From positions 62,001 to 126,000 of the IMG/VR virus record IMGVR_UViG_3300033146_003479: a DNA stretch of 64,000 bases. One strand, given 5' to 3'. Positions 15,117-23,184 of this stretch are shown here, in pieces. The first letter of the stretch is position 1; every line of letters starts with the position of its first letter. Under the pieces are notes generated by a model. The model searched no databases and was not told where the DNA came from. It was given only the letters and a program-made list of their open reading frames with translations. Source of the stretch: a virus. The position numbers were made by a program, and so were the translations under genes.

Positions 15117-15959
15117 GTGTCAAAAATCAAACTAGCCTTAACGTACGATGATGTTCAAATTATTCCGAAATTTTCAAAAATCAATAGTCGGTCGAATTGT
15201 AATCTGAGAAGCAGATTCACTAAGAATTATGTAGTAGATGTTCCTATAATTGCATCTCCTATGGATACCGTCACAGGAGACTCTATGATGATTGAAATGC
15301 ATAAATTGGGAGGAGCAGGGATTCTTCATAGATTTTCTGATATTGATGAACAAGTGAGAATAATTGAGTATATTGAGGATCAAGATGTTCGATTAATTCC
15401 ATCGTCGATTGGAGTTAAAGAGTCTTCGATTCAAGGAGCCGAACTATTATTGAAAGCGGGATCTAATGTGTTATTGATCGATGTGGCTCACGGAGATCAC
15501 GCACATGTGGAGCGAACAATTAAGTCACTGAAGGATAAATATTCAGGAAAATATGAGTTTGATATTATTGCTGGTAATATTGCAACTGCTGAATCTGCTG
15601 AAAATCTTATTAGATGGGGAGCAGATGCTTTGCGTGTTGGAATTGGAGGAGGATGTTTTATTCCAGGATCAAAAGTTAGAACTGAAAATGGATTGAAAAA
15701 CATCGAAGATATCACGATCGATGATAGAGTGTGGACACATACTGGAGACTTGCAACGTGTTGTTGATACATTGATGTTCGATAGAGATGAAGATATTATG
15801 AGAATTAATGATATTGAATGTACCAAAAATCATGAATTCTATGTTATAGATGCTGAAGATGTGCCAAATGTAACTGAAAGTAATATTCATAAGTTCGCTA
15901 GATGGATTCCTGCTGAAAAATTATCAACTCAGCATAAGTTGATAGAATTGATAACATAA
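15117..15959 (+). CDS. guaB: IMP dehydrogenase N-terminal half fused to split-intein N-fragment (IntN)
   Basis: Residues 1-179 are the N-terminal half of an IMPDH/GMP-reductase barrel (ALTYDDVQIIPKFS, IIASPMDTVTG, AGNIATAESA, ADALRVGIGGG). At Cys180 (15654) the sequence changes to an intein N-fragment of 101 residues: CFIPGSKVRTENGLKNIEDI, then a TKNHEF block B motif, ending at a TAA. The insertion falls exactly at the catalytic loop GGG/SxCST, so the enzyme is inactive until it is spliced to the product of the next gene. I chose GTG at 15117 because TTGGAG lies seven bases before it. The arrangement matches the IMPDH-1-type split inteins known from marine metagenomes. Confidence 0.95.
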   Translation: MSKIKLALTYDDVQIIPKFSKINSRSNCNLRSRFTKNYVVDVPIIASPMDTVTGDSMMIEMHKLGGAGILHRFSDIDEQVRIIEYIEDQDVRLIPSSIGVKESSIQGAELLLKAGSNVLLIDVAHGDHAHVERTIKSLKDKYSGKYEFDIIAGNIATAESAENLIRWGADALRVGIGGGCFIPGSKVRTENGLKNIEDITIDDRVWTHTGDLQRVVDTLMFDRDEDIMRINDIECTKNHEFYVIDAEDVPNVTESNIHKFARWIPAEKLSTQHKLIELIT

Positions 15960-15969
15960 TAAAATAATA

Positions 15970-16009
15970 TACATAGTGTGTTAATTGGCGGAGGAATACT
16001 GTGTATTGT
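15970..16009 (+). other. RNA hairpin between the split-intein halves
   Basis: The 88-bp gap between the halves holds ATACATAGT and ACTGTGTAT, which pair over nine positions with one G-U wobble around a loop of about 20 nt containing GGCGGAGGA. No endonuclease gene lies in the gap. The structure may be a remnant of a mobile element or a translational element. Confidence 0.3.
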
Positions 16010-16047
16010 TTTATTTGCGAAAAGGAAATTAATTAAGGAGAAAAAAG

Positions 16048-16674
16048 ATGAAATTTAAAATTAAAAATATTGATAATATAGAAGTTGTTCAATATTCAGG
16101 TAAAGTTTATGATTTGACTGTAGAAAAAGATCATTCGTATAATATTAATGGAGTTATTGTTCATAATTCCGTCTGCTCAACTCGCATAATCACAGGAGTT
16201 GGAGTTCCAATGATAACTAGTATATTGGATTGCGTAGAAGTTGCAGATGAGTATGATATCCCAGTCATTGCGGATGGAGGAATTAAGACTCCTGGAGATG
16301 TAGCGAAAGCGTTGGGAGCAGGAGCATCAACTGTTATGCTAGGTAGTTTATTAGCAGGTACTCTTGAGAGTCCTGGAGTTATTAGTCGAGATGGAGTTTG
16401 GCCGAATGAGCAACTTTATAAGAAGTTCAGGGGCTCAGCATCACTCGCTAGTAAAATGGATCGTCAAGAAGGAGAAAAAAATGTAGAAGGAGTGAGTACT
16501 ATTATTCCATATAAAGGAAAAGTTAAGCGAATAGTTAATGATATTTGTGATGGAGTAAGATCATCTATGTCGTATGTTGGAGTTAATAATATGAATGATT
16601 TCAGTTCAAATGTGGAATTCGTTCAAGTAACGTCCTCAGGCATTAAAGAAGCATCTCCTCACGCAAAAAAATAA
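16048..16674 (+). CDS. guaB: Split-intein C-fragment (IntC) fused to IMP dehydrogenase C-terminal half
   Basis: Residues 1-40 are an intein C-fragment ([20 protein letters not shown] ending in VHN), giving the block F and G motifs with the terminal Asn needed for cyclisation. Ser41 (16168) is the +1 nucleophile and starts the C-extein [12 protein letters not shown], which contains the IMPDH catalytic Cys. The barrel continues with [19 protein letters not shown] and a flap/C-tail ([15 protein letters not shown]) typical of IMPDH/GMPR. Spliced with the upstream half this gives 347 residues, lacking CBS domains, the size of GMP reductase or a minimal IMPDH. AAGGAG precedes the ATG. IMPDH oxidises IMP to XMP in the guanine pathway. 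Confidence 0.95.
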   Translation: MKFKIKNIDNIEVVQYSGKVYDLTVEKDHSYNINGVIVHNSVCSTRIITGVGVPMITSILDCVEVADEYDIPVIADGGIKTPGDVAKALGAGASTVMLGSLLAGTLESPGVISRDGVWPNEQLYKKFRGSASLASKMDRQEGEKNVEGVSTIIPYKGKVKRIVNDICDGVRSSMSYVGVNNMNDFSSNVEFVQVTSSGIKEASPHAKK

Positions 16675-16692
16675 AAGAACGGTATTAAATTT

Positions 16693-16751
16693 CCGTCAAT
16701 AATTACAATATATGATATATTATATAGACTAAGTTTATTAATTATTGACGG
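16693..16751. promoter_or_regulatory. 13-bp inverted repeat enclosing a TGATATATT promoter
   Basis: CCGTCAATAATTA (16693-16705) and TAATTATTGACGG (16739-16751) are perfect inverted copies flanking an extended -10 TGATATATT (16713-16721). ACGG at 16680-16683 offers an alternative pairing to the left CCGT, so the region can fold in two ways. It may be an operator or an attenuator before the next gene. Confidence 0.5.
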
Positions 16752-16759
16752 TAAAAATT

Positions 16760-17221
16760 ATGAATCTAATGTTGTTGATGATATGGAGACATCGTAAGAA
16801 GAAAAGAGAGCAGAATCGACAGTTTTTGGATGAAATCGCTAGATTATCTGAGGATATCTCCAGTTCGAGTTCGAGTTGGTCAAATTATATCGAAGTTGAT
16901 TATGACAATATGATGGAAAATTTGAATAAATATGTAGATATATATCGTCGCAATAAAGCATCTCTTGATGATGATTATGCTGAATTGAAACGTGAGAATG
17001 AAGAGTTGAAATTGAGAAATTCTCAGTTGTCTGATATCATCAATACTCATTTGAATATTGAAGATGAGACTGTGTCTTCAAGAATATTCACTCAACGATA
17101 TGAAGATATATCAGGCAGTGATAGATTACTAAGTGATGCTACTATTCAAAGATTACATCAACAATATTGTCAAAAAATGGATGCAGGATTATATTATGCT
17201 CCATATATACCCTCATTTTAA
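16760..17221 (+). CDS. Small protein with N-terminal hydrophobic segment and coiled coil, 153 aa
   Basis: Translation probably starts at ATG 16760, although the ribosome site is weak (GACGG). A short hydrophobic stretch (NLMLLMIW) is followed by a basic RHRKKKREQNR cluster. This is the pattern of a short N-terminal membrane anchor with a positive inside flank. Residues about 55-110 form a Glu/Lys/Leu coiled coil (YAELKRENEELKLRNSQLSD). The C-terminus is polar. It ends 12 bp before the glycosyltransferase gene. Function unknown. Confidence 0.65.
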   Translation: MNLMLLMIWRHRKKKREQNRQFLDEIARLSEDISSSSSSWSNYIEVDYDNMMENLNKYVDIYRRNKASLDDDYAELKRENEELKLRNSQLSDIINTHLNIEDETVSSRIFTQRYEDISGSDRLLSDATIQRLHQQYCQKMDAGLYYAPYIPSF

Positions 17222-17233
17222 TGGAGAAAAAAA

Positions 17234-18946
17234 ATGAAACTGAAAGGATATAGAATTATGCATTTATTGAATACTGCGAGATATGATCGAAATGGTAAAT
17301 TTTTACACGATTTTGATTCAAACTTTAAGGTGATGATGAAGACAGTTAGATTTTTACCAGAATGTCATCATTATATTGTGGTCCCAGATAGGAATAGGTT
17401 TACAGGCACAGAGGATTCAATTAGAAAAGAATTTCATTTGAATAGTTCCAACATAACATTCTTATATTATAACTATACTCACGGTAGTGCATCGAACAAA
17501 GCAAGTTTTAGTGAGGAAGGTATGGATCACATGCTTAAAGACTTTGAAGTTGATTATGAAATTTCGCTTAATAATAAGCATTTAGATCGCAAGATAAGTA
17601 AACTATTAGATGTTCATAAAAATGCACTGGACGAGAAGGATTTTAATGATTTAGATGAACTTCGAAACTCTACTAAACATTTTGACGGAGTTAAATTCAA
17701 AAGTATGATTAAGTTACACTCTATGGATTTTGATTTTGTATTTAATCATTTGCCTGAAAATCATTATAATGTTCTTTCGGTATTTGGCTCTAAGAAGTAT
17801 GGTTTTTTAATTAATAGTTTTATATTTTATCATTGGGTAGATACTCCAGGTAGTAGATTGAATTATCAAATTTATCCTACATATATGAGACAATTAGAGG
17901 CTATTAATTTGTGTGATAAGGTATTTTTTCACACCACAGCAAGTTCAGAATATTTGAAATATAATTTCGATAAAGATCCTAATTGTACAGTTTCATTAAA
18001 TTTCGAAAATGTTCGCAAGAAAGAGAGTTATATGCCATTAGCCAGCGATGAGTTTCCAGAATCTGAAGCGTTTGATTTGCCAGTGTTTAAAAATAATAAT
18101 GGTGAAGAAAAGGATATAATATTATTTAATCATAGATGGAATACTACTACGGGCGTAGATCGAATGGAGCGATATATGGTTGGGTTAGAAGGTAGTTGTG
18201 AGATATGGTCAACTGATGTTAAAGTTAGTCCGTCAAAATATGTGAAGTCTGATAGATTGAGTTTAGGGCAATATAGATATTTAATTGAAAACACATTATG
18301 CTCAATTTGCTTTGTTGATAGTTATGCTACTTGGAATTTGAGTCTTCAAGATGGATTGAGATTGAAAAAACCAGTATTAATTTATAAACATCCTACATTT
18401 GTTGCAATGCTTGGAGAACAATATCCATTTTTCTTTGAAACCAAAGAAGAGTTTCAATTGTTAATTGAGAAAGTTAAAAGTCTGCGAGATAGACCATTTG
18501 AGTATCCTGTGCGAGATTTTGAGAGTGAATTTAAAACAAATATTCACAAAAGTATGATTGAATGTATTGAGACTCCGAAATATAAACAGGAAAGTAAAAA
18601 TCTTAAAATGTGGCTATTTATCATATATCAGTTATGTAAGGAGAATGGGTATGCAACGAAAGATACTGTGTTGTTTTATGGTACGAAGTTTTTAAGTAAA
18701 GATTCAGGTACAGTTAAAGATATGCATTCTGAAAGTGCATCTTGGCAATTTGTTAGACGACAATTAATGGAATTTGGTATTACAGATGACCACACATCTA
18801 AGCATACTAGATATACAATATCGAAAGATTTATTGCCAAGGGTGGAAACTGAAATTAAAGATATTAATTTCACAATGGATTTTAATGCATTAGTGAAAGC
18901 CAAGAAGGTTTCGAATAGTGTTAGTGTGATGAATCTCTTAAAATAG
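17234..18946 (+). CDS. GT-B-like glycosyltransferase, 570 aa
   Basis: The central and C-terminal parts show a GT-B pattern: FYHWVDTPGSRLNYQIYPTY with CDKVFFHTTASSEYL in the first Rossmann half, then DIILFNHRWNTTTGVDRM and SYATWNLSLQDGLRLKKPVL as the donor-binding half. The Asp-Gly within LQDGLRL takes the place of the usual family-1 acidic motif. The last about 110 residues look like an extra helical domain. In T4-like phages GT-B enzymes glucosylate modified cytosines to protect DNA. Modification of a virion protein or host surface sugar is also possible. A hairpin with a late promoter follows the stop. Confidence 0.7.
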   Translation: MKLKGYRIMHLLNTARYDRNGKFLHDFDSNFKVMMKTVRFLPECHHYIVVPDRNRFTGTEDSIRKEFHLNSSNITFLYYNYTHGSASNKASFSEEGMDHMLKDFEVDYEISLNNKHLDRKISKLLDVHKNALDEKDFNDLDELRNSTKHFDGVKFKSMIKLHSMDFDFVFNHLPENHYNVLSVFGSKKYGFLINSFIFYHWVDTPGSRLNYQIYPTYMRQLEAINLCDKVFFHTTASSEYLKYNFDKDPNCTVSLNFENVRKKESYMPLASDEFPESEAFDLPVFKNNNGEEKDIILFNHRWNTTTGVDRMERYMVGLEGSCEIWSTDVKVSPSKYVKSDRLSLGQYRYLIENTLCSICFVDSYATWNLSLQDGLRLKKPVLIYKHPTFVAMLGEQYPFFFETKEEFQLLIEKVKSLRDRPFEYPVRDFESEFKTNIHKSMIECIETPKYKQESKNLKMWLFIIYQLCKENGYATKDTVLFYGTKFLSKDSGTVKDMHSESASWQFVRRQLMEFGITDDHTSKHTRYTISKDLLPRVETEIKDINFTMDFNALVKAKKVSNSVSVMNLLK

Positions 18947-18954
18947 ATATTATT

Positions 18955-18992
18955 CTCCTAAAAATATAAATAATATTGAATATTTTTAGGAG
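18955..18992 (+). promoter_or_regulatory. Hairpin combining terminator, late promoter and ribosome site
   Basis: CTCCTAAAAATA (18955-18966) and TATTTTTAGGAG (18981-18992) form a perfect 12-bp inverted repeat. The late box TATAAATA (18965-18972) starts in the left arm and the GGAG ribosome site of the next gene ends the right arm. On transcripts reading through from upstream, the ribosome site would be sequestered; late transcripts starting about 10 bp inside would lack the left arm and leave it free. Confidence 0.6.
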
Positions 18993-18998
18993 ATTTTT

Positions 18999-19262
18999 AT
19001 GAATATAATAAAAAGTAGATTGTCAGAGATTATTCGAGAAGAATTGGATATTGCCATTGAAAAAATTATCATAAGTCGAGTTCAAGAGAAATTAGGACGA
19101 CTTCGATCTGAGCCCGATACCTCAAAAAAATTGCAGGTAACAGAGAAAGTAATTAAGAACACCTCTGTTGAAATTTCAAAGTACATTAAGTTGAAAGGAT
19201 TAAATGAGTCGTTTGTGAACTCATTGAGTGACCGAATACTAAAAGATAGAATTGGAGAATAA
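18999..19262 (+). CDS. Small helical protein with IIREE motif, 87 aa
   Basis: An 87-aa charged, all-helical protein beginning MNIIKSRLSEIIREELDIAI, a clear member of the LRxxIREE motif group in this window. The start follows AGGAGATTTTT within the hairpin described above. The C-terminus (LNESFVNSLSDRILKDRIGE) is also helical. It ends two bases before the next gene and is probably expressed late from the TATAAATA box at 18965. Function unknown; a minor virion protein is possible. Confidence 0.7.
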   Translation: MNIIKSRLSEIIREELDIAIEKIIISRVQEKLGRLRSEPDTSKKLQVTEKVIKNTSVEISKYIKLKGLNESFVNSLSDRILKDRIGE

Positions 19263-19263
19263 T

Positions 19264-19686
19264 ATGGCTAGTAAACTCACATCATATCTAATTAAATATA
19301 AAACAAAGAAAATTAAACCGGGTGAGAGAATTATAAAGGCTAAGAATGCTGCCGATGCAATATCAAGATTGAAGCATGATGTTGAGGGATTAGTTAAAAT
19401 TGAAGAGCCTAAGTTAGCATCACAACGAGATTTAGATTTACGACAAACCAAGAGCGATAAGGAAACTTTAACTCAAAATAGACCTAAAATCAAGAGAACC
19501 TTGGGAAAACCTGATACCGCAAAACGAAGTAAAGAAGAGCGAAAACCAGAAATTGCTAGTCCATTATCCGCATCAAATAGAGGATCTCAAATGAATGCAT
19601 CCAAGCAGTATGATTTAGACTCTATAGATTTAATGATTATGAGAGAGAGTTTGAAATCAATTTTTAAGGAAATCATTTCTGAATGA
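19264..19686 (+). CDS. Basic low-complexity protein, 140 aa
   Basis: The ATG at 19264 follows TTGGAGAATA. The N-terminal 45 residues (LTSYLIKYKTKKIKPGERII) look like a small beta/helix domain, followed by a Lys/Arg/Gln/Ser-rich, probably disordered region. A C-terminal helix (LMIMRESLKSIFKEIISE) resembles the LRxxIxxE motif of its neighbours but sits at the end of the protein. It may be a DNA-associated internal head protein. No family recognised. Confidence 0.65.
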   Translation: MASKLTSYLIKYKTKKIKPGERIIKAKNAADAISRLKHDVEGLVKIEEPKLASQRDLDLRQTKSDKETLTQNRPKIKRTLGKPDTAKRSKEERKPEIASPLSASNRGSQMNASKQYDLDSIDLMIMRESLKSIFKEIISE

Positions 19687-19745
19687 TTTTTTAGTTCAAC
19701 TAAATAGTATTGTCAATTGAAAATTAAATTTTACGGAGATTAGTT

Positions 19746-20216
19746 ATGAAAAGAAAAGATTTGGTATCATTGTATCACGCATTAAACACTTTAACAGACT
19801 CTTACAGTACAAAATTTGCATATGCTGTGAGTAGAAACAAAAAGTCACTTGAGGAGGAAGTTAAAATATTAGAAGAGCACCAGCCAAAATTAAATGAAGA
19901 ATTTGTCAATAAGAAAAATGAAGTAATTCAAAAATTTGCAGAAAAAGATTCTGATGGTAAAATAATTTGGGAAGATATTAATATTGGACTCCCAAAATAT
20001 AAAAAGGTCAATAAGAAAAAGGCTGAAACTGAGGTTGAAAAATTATCTATTGAGTATAGTGAAGATATTTCGACTTTTGATGCGAAAAGTAAGGAGTTCG
20101 TTGCATTTTTAGATGAAGATTATGAAATTGAACTATATAAGGTAGATATCGATAGTTTCCCTGAAACTATCGATCAAAAAGTGATGGATATTATTGGTGA
20201 GGCAATGATTAAGTAA
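19746..20216 (+). CDS. Hypothetical protein, 156 aa (possibly DUF1617-like)
   Basis: A soluble helical protein starting MKRKDLVSLYHALNTLTDSY with a long middle helix (KFAYAVSRNKKSLEEEVKIL) and a C-terminal acidic beta-strand region. The N-terminal pattern resembles small phage proteins grouped as DUF1617, whose function is unknown. I hold this loosely. ACGGAG lies ahead of the start. Its last eight bases overlap the end of the convergent fibre gene, so transcription from both sides meets here. Confidence 0.65.
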   Translation: MKRKDLVSLYHALNTLTDSYSTKFAYAVSRNKKSLEEEVKILEEHQPKLNEEFVNKKNEVIQKFAEKDSDGKIIWEDINIGLPKYKKVNKKKAETEVEKLSIEYSEDISTFDAKSKEFVAFLDEDYEIELYKVDIDSFPETIDQKVMDIIGEAMIK

Positions 20217-23022
20217 GTTTACTTTTTAATTCGTCAATCTCTTTCTTTAAGTTCTGCATTTCACTTATCATCGGAGCAATCAACTGAATATAATCTATAG
20301 CATCGGGTATCATTTCAAATTCAGACCTATTTTGAGAGTATTTCTTTTTAGTTTCTTTAAGTAGACGAGTTTTCTCTTTACTCGAAGGTAAATTCTGAAT
20401 TTCATGAATTGCCTTTGGGATATATGTTACTGCTGTCGTATTTATTTTGTCTAATTCTTCTGCAATTAAACCGAATTCCAAATTATTCTCGCTAGTACCT
20501 ATTCTATTATATACAACTGGAGTTAGTTCGTATATCCAATCACTTTTTTCTATTGTTTTAATGTTAGTTTTATATCTTTTAGATGATGTATGTCTATATA
20601 ATAGATTTTCTTCATTCACATAAACTGGTCCGAAGCCTATTATAGGATAGTCGTCTGGAGTATTTGGCTGACAATCGCTACCATCTGCGACATTGTATAT
20701 ATTTCCAATAAAGCATCTATGAGAAGATGGAGTAGTAGATGTGGTACCAATAACTATGCAATCATTAACAGCCCCTCCAGTAGAATAAATATCTGCATTT
20801 TGTCCGATGATGATGTTGTCATCTCCACTAGTTACTACTTGTCCCGCTAGGTGTCCAATAATTGTATTATCATATCCCGAAGATATATGATCTCCCGCAT
20901 TTCTGCCAATACATATGTTACCGTGACCAGTAGTATACCTTTGTCCAGAGTATGCTCCAAAACTAATATTATTATCGCCTGTGTTGGACCCATTTACACC
21001 TATTCCTGCACTATATCCCATCGCAACATTATAATCTCCAGTAGTATATCTATTAGCATAATTCCCGATTGCAACATTATAATCTCCAGTCGTTGTCAAT
21101 GATAGTGATGAATATCCAATTGCAACATTGCTACCTCCAGACGTTATCAATGCTAGTGATGAACGACCAAGAGCAGTATTGTTATTTCCAGATGTTATAT
21201 TCAGTCCACTTTGATAGCCAATAAATGAATTACCACTTCCAGTTGAATTTCCATCACTTCCTCGTCCCGCATTATAACCATTTGTAACGTTATATGATGA
21301 TGTAATATAACGTCCTGCATTATATCCTATTGCAACATTGTAATTTTGCGTAGAGACACTTGCTTGAGCGTATGATCCAATTGCAACATTGCTACCTCCA
21401 GTCGTTATTGATGATAGTGATACTCTGCCAAGAGCAGTATTGTTGCTCCCAGATGTTATATTCAGTCCACTTTGATAGCCAACAAATGAATTGCTACTTC
21501 CAGTTGAATCTCCATCACTTCCTCGTCCACTTTCATATCCTATAGTAACGTTAGATGCAGATATAATATAACGTCCTGCACTATATCCTATAGCAACATT
21601 GTTACTATGCGTAGAGTTGCTCGATTGAGCATAATAGCCTATTGCAACATTGCTACCTCCAGTTGTTATTGATAATAGTGATAATCGACCAAGAGCAGTA
21701 TTGTTGCTCCCAGATGTTATATTCAGTCCACTTTGATAGCCAATAAATGAATTACCACTTCCAGTTGAATCTCCATCACTTCCTCGTCCCGCATTATATC
21801 CTATAGTAACGTTAGATGATGATGTAATATACTGTCCTGCATTATATCCTATCGCAACATTGTAGTACTGTGTAGAGACACTTGCTTGAGCGTATGATCC
21901 AATTGCAACATTGTTACCTCCAGTCGTTATTGATGATAGTGATGAATATCCAAGAGCAGCATTGTTGCTTCCAGATGTTATAGTTAGTCCACTTTGATAG
22001 CCAACAAATGAATTTCTAGTTCCAGATGTTATATTCAGTCCACTTTGATAGCCAACAAATGAATTGCTACTTCCAGTTGAATCTCCATCACTTCCTCGTC
22101 CACTTTGATATCCTATTGTAACATTAGATGATGATGTAATGTAACGTCCTGCATTATATCCTATCGCAACATTGTTACTATGCGTAGAGACACTCGATTG
22201 AGCATAATAGCCTATTGCAACATTGCTATCTCCAGTTGTTATTGATGATAGTGATGAATATCCAAGAGTAGAATTGTTATTTCCAGATGTTATAGTTAGT
22301 CCACTTTGATAGCCAACAAATGAATTGCTACTTCCAATTGAATTTCCATCACTTCCTCGTCCCGCATTATATCCTATAGTAACGTTAGATGATGATGTAG
22401 TATACTGTCCTGCATTATATCCTATCGCAACATTACTACTATGTATTCTGTTACTCGCTTGAGCATAATATCCAATTGCAACATTACGAGTCCCAGTTGT
22501 TATTGATGATAGTGATGAATATCCAATTGCAACATTATGAGTCCCAGTCGTTATTGATAATAGTGATGAATATCCAAGAGCAGTATTGTAATTGCTACCA
22601 CTTTCGATATTGGCTCCTGATTGGTATCCTATCAAAGTATTTCCAGATCCAAGAGTTGCTTCAAATTCCAATCGATTTCCTTCCCAAGAAATTCCTGAAT
22701 TTTCTATCACATTAGTTCCTGAAAAAATAGCAAGTTGATTATCGACCCCTGCTCCAGTAATATTATTCATTATCACATCTTCCTTAAGTGCTAATGCATC
22801 AGTTATATATCCTTGAGTGCATAACGTGTCGTTATTGTTTGTTCCAGATGCTATATTCGAAATTAGTTGACTATCCAGATTGAGAGAGTCTCGAATATGT
22901 AGTTCGTGAAAAAATGCTTTATCCCACTGATTAGTGTTGTCTCCTAACGTTAGATTTCCTGTAGATGGGAATATATTCCCATCTGATATTAATCCATGTT
23001 TAACTTTAAATTCATTTGCCAT
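20209..23022 (-). CDS. Tail fibre with YadA-head-like repeats and C-terminal peptidase S74 chaperone
   Basis: A 937-aa fibre. After an N-terminal region (FKVKHGLISDGNIFPSTGNL) residues about 120-730 are made of NNVAIGY / NTALGYSSL / SFVGYQSGL strands, the trimeric beta-roll repeat type of YadA heads. These are organised in about five 87-residue super-repeats marked by NVTIGYNAGRGSDG. The C-terminus carries an intramolecular chaperone of the peptidase S74 type (SKRYKTNIKTIEKSDWIYEL...FGLIAEEL), whose Ser-Lys pair cuts itself off after trimer folding, and ends in a coiled coil (MQNLKKEIDELKSKL). It should form a receptor-binding trimer. A GATAAATA late box lies upstream. Confidence 0.93.
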   Translation of the reverse strand: MANEFKVKHGLISDGNIFPSTGNLTLGDNTNQWDKAFFHELHIRDSLNLDSQLISNIASGTNNNDTLCTQGYITDALALKEDVIMNNITGAGVDNQLAIFSGTNVIENSGISWEGNRLEFEATLGSGNTLIGYQSGANIESGSNYNTALGYSSLLSITTGTHNVAIGYSSLSSITTGTRNVAIGYYAQASNRIHSSNVAIGYNAGQYTTSSSNVTIGYNAGRGSDGNSIGSSNSFVGYQSGLTITSGNNNSTLGYSSLSSITTGDSNVAIGYYAQSSVSTHSNNVAIGYNAGRYITSSSNVTIGYQSGRGSDGDSTGSSNSFVGYQSGLNITSGTRNSFVGYQSGLTITSGSNNAALGYSSLSSITTGGNNVAIGSYAQASVSTQYYNVAIGYNAGQYITSSSNVTIGYNAGRGSDGDSTGSGNSFIGYQSGLNITSGSNNTALGRLSLLSITTGGSNVAIGYYAQSSNSTHSNNVAIGYSAGRYIISASNVTIGYESGRGSDGDSTGSSNSFVGYQSGLNITSGSNNTALGRVSLSSITTGGSNVAIGSYAQASVSTQNYNVAIGYNAGRYITSSYNVTNGYNAGRGSDGNSTGSGNSFIGYQSGLNITSGNNNTALGRSSLALITSGGSNVAIGYSSLSLTTTGDYNVAIGNYANRYTTGDYNVAMGYSAGIGVNGSNTGDNNISFGAYSGQRYTTGHGNICIGRNAGDHISSGYDNTIIGHLAGQVVTSGDDNIIIGQNADIYSTGGAVNDCIVIGTTSTTPSSHRCFIGNIYNVADGSDCQPNTPDDYPIIGFGPVYVNEENLLYRHTSSKRYKTNIKTIEKSDWIYELTPVVYNRIGTSENNLEFGLIAEELDKINTTAVTYIPKAIHEIQNLPSSKEKTRLLKETKKKYSQNRSEFEMIPDAIDYIQLIAPMISEMQNLKKEIDELKSKLT
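20740..22640 (-). repeat. 261-bp coding super-repeats in the S74 fibre gene
   Basis: The landmark CTCGTCC recurs at 21261, 21522, 21783, 22095 and 22356. The spacings are 261, 261, 312 and 261 bp. The 312-bp unit carries an extra 51 bp (17 residues, NSFVGYQSGL type). Units are nearly identical, which invites unequal recombination. Confidence 0.9.
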
Positions 23023-23108
23023 ATTTTTCTCCTGATATAGAAGACACGAAGAGATTCAACATCACACGCTTCATTGTCCACATGTTAATTTACAAAATTG
23101 TCTAATAT

Positions 23109-23116
23109 TATTTATC
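23109..23116 (-). promoter_or_regulatory. Late promoter GATAAATA for the S74 fibre
   Basis: A minus-strand GATAAATA, one base from the TATAAATA consensus, 87 bp before the fibre start. Confidence 0.4.
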
Positions 23117-23145
23117 ATTTTTATGGATGATAATATCCCTGAAAA

Positions 23146-23153
23146 CATAAATA
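23146..23153 (+). promoter_or_regulatory. Late promoter CATAAATA for the plus-strand fibre operon
   Basis: CATAAATA lies 32 bp before the lamin-tail protein start and is the only late-type box found by eye before the run of fibre genes to 34532. Confidence 0.55.
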
Positions 23154-23184
23154 AAAATAGTAATAAACACAATGAGGATATATA

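Noticed and set aside
15960-16047. A group I or II intron or homing endonuclease between the IMPDH halves
   Set aside because: The gap is only 88 bp and lacks intron core elements or any endonuclease-like frame.
15654-16167. The broken IMPDH gene as a pseudogene or sequencing frameshift
   Set aside because: The inserted parts are recognisable intein N- and C-fragments with their terminal Cys, VHN and +1 Ser, and both halves have proper ribosome sites.
20851-22715. Plus-strand frames inside the S74 fibre gene
   Set aside because: They are Cys/Ile/Ser- or Gln/Leu-rich mirror readings of the repeats, without ribosome sites.
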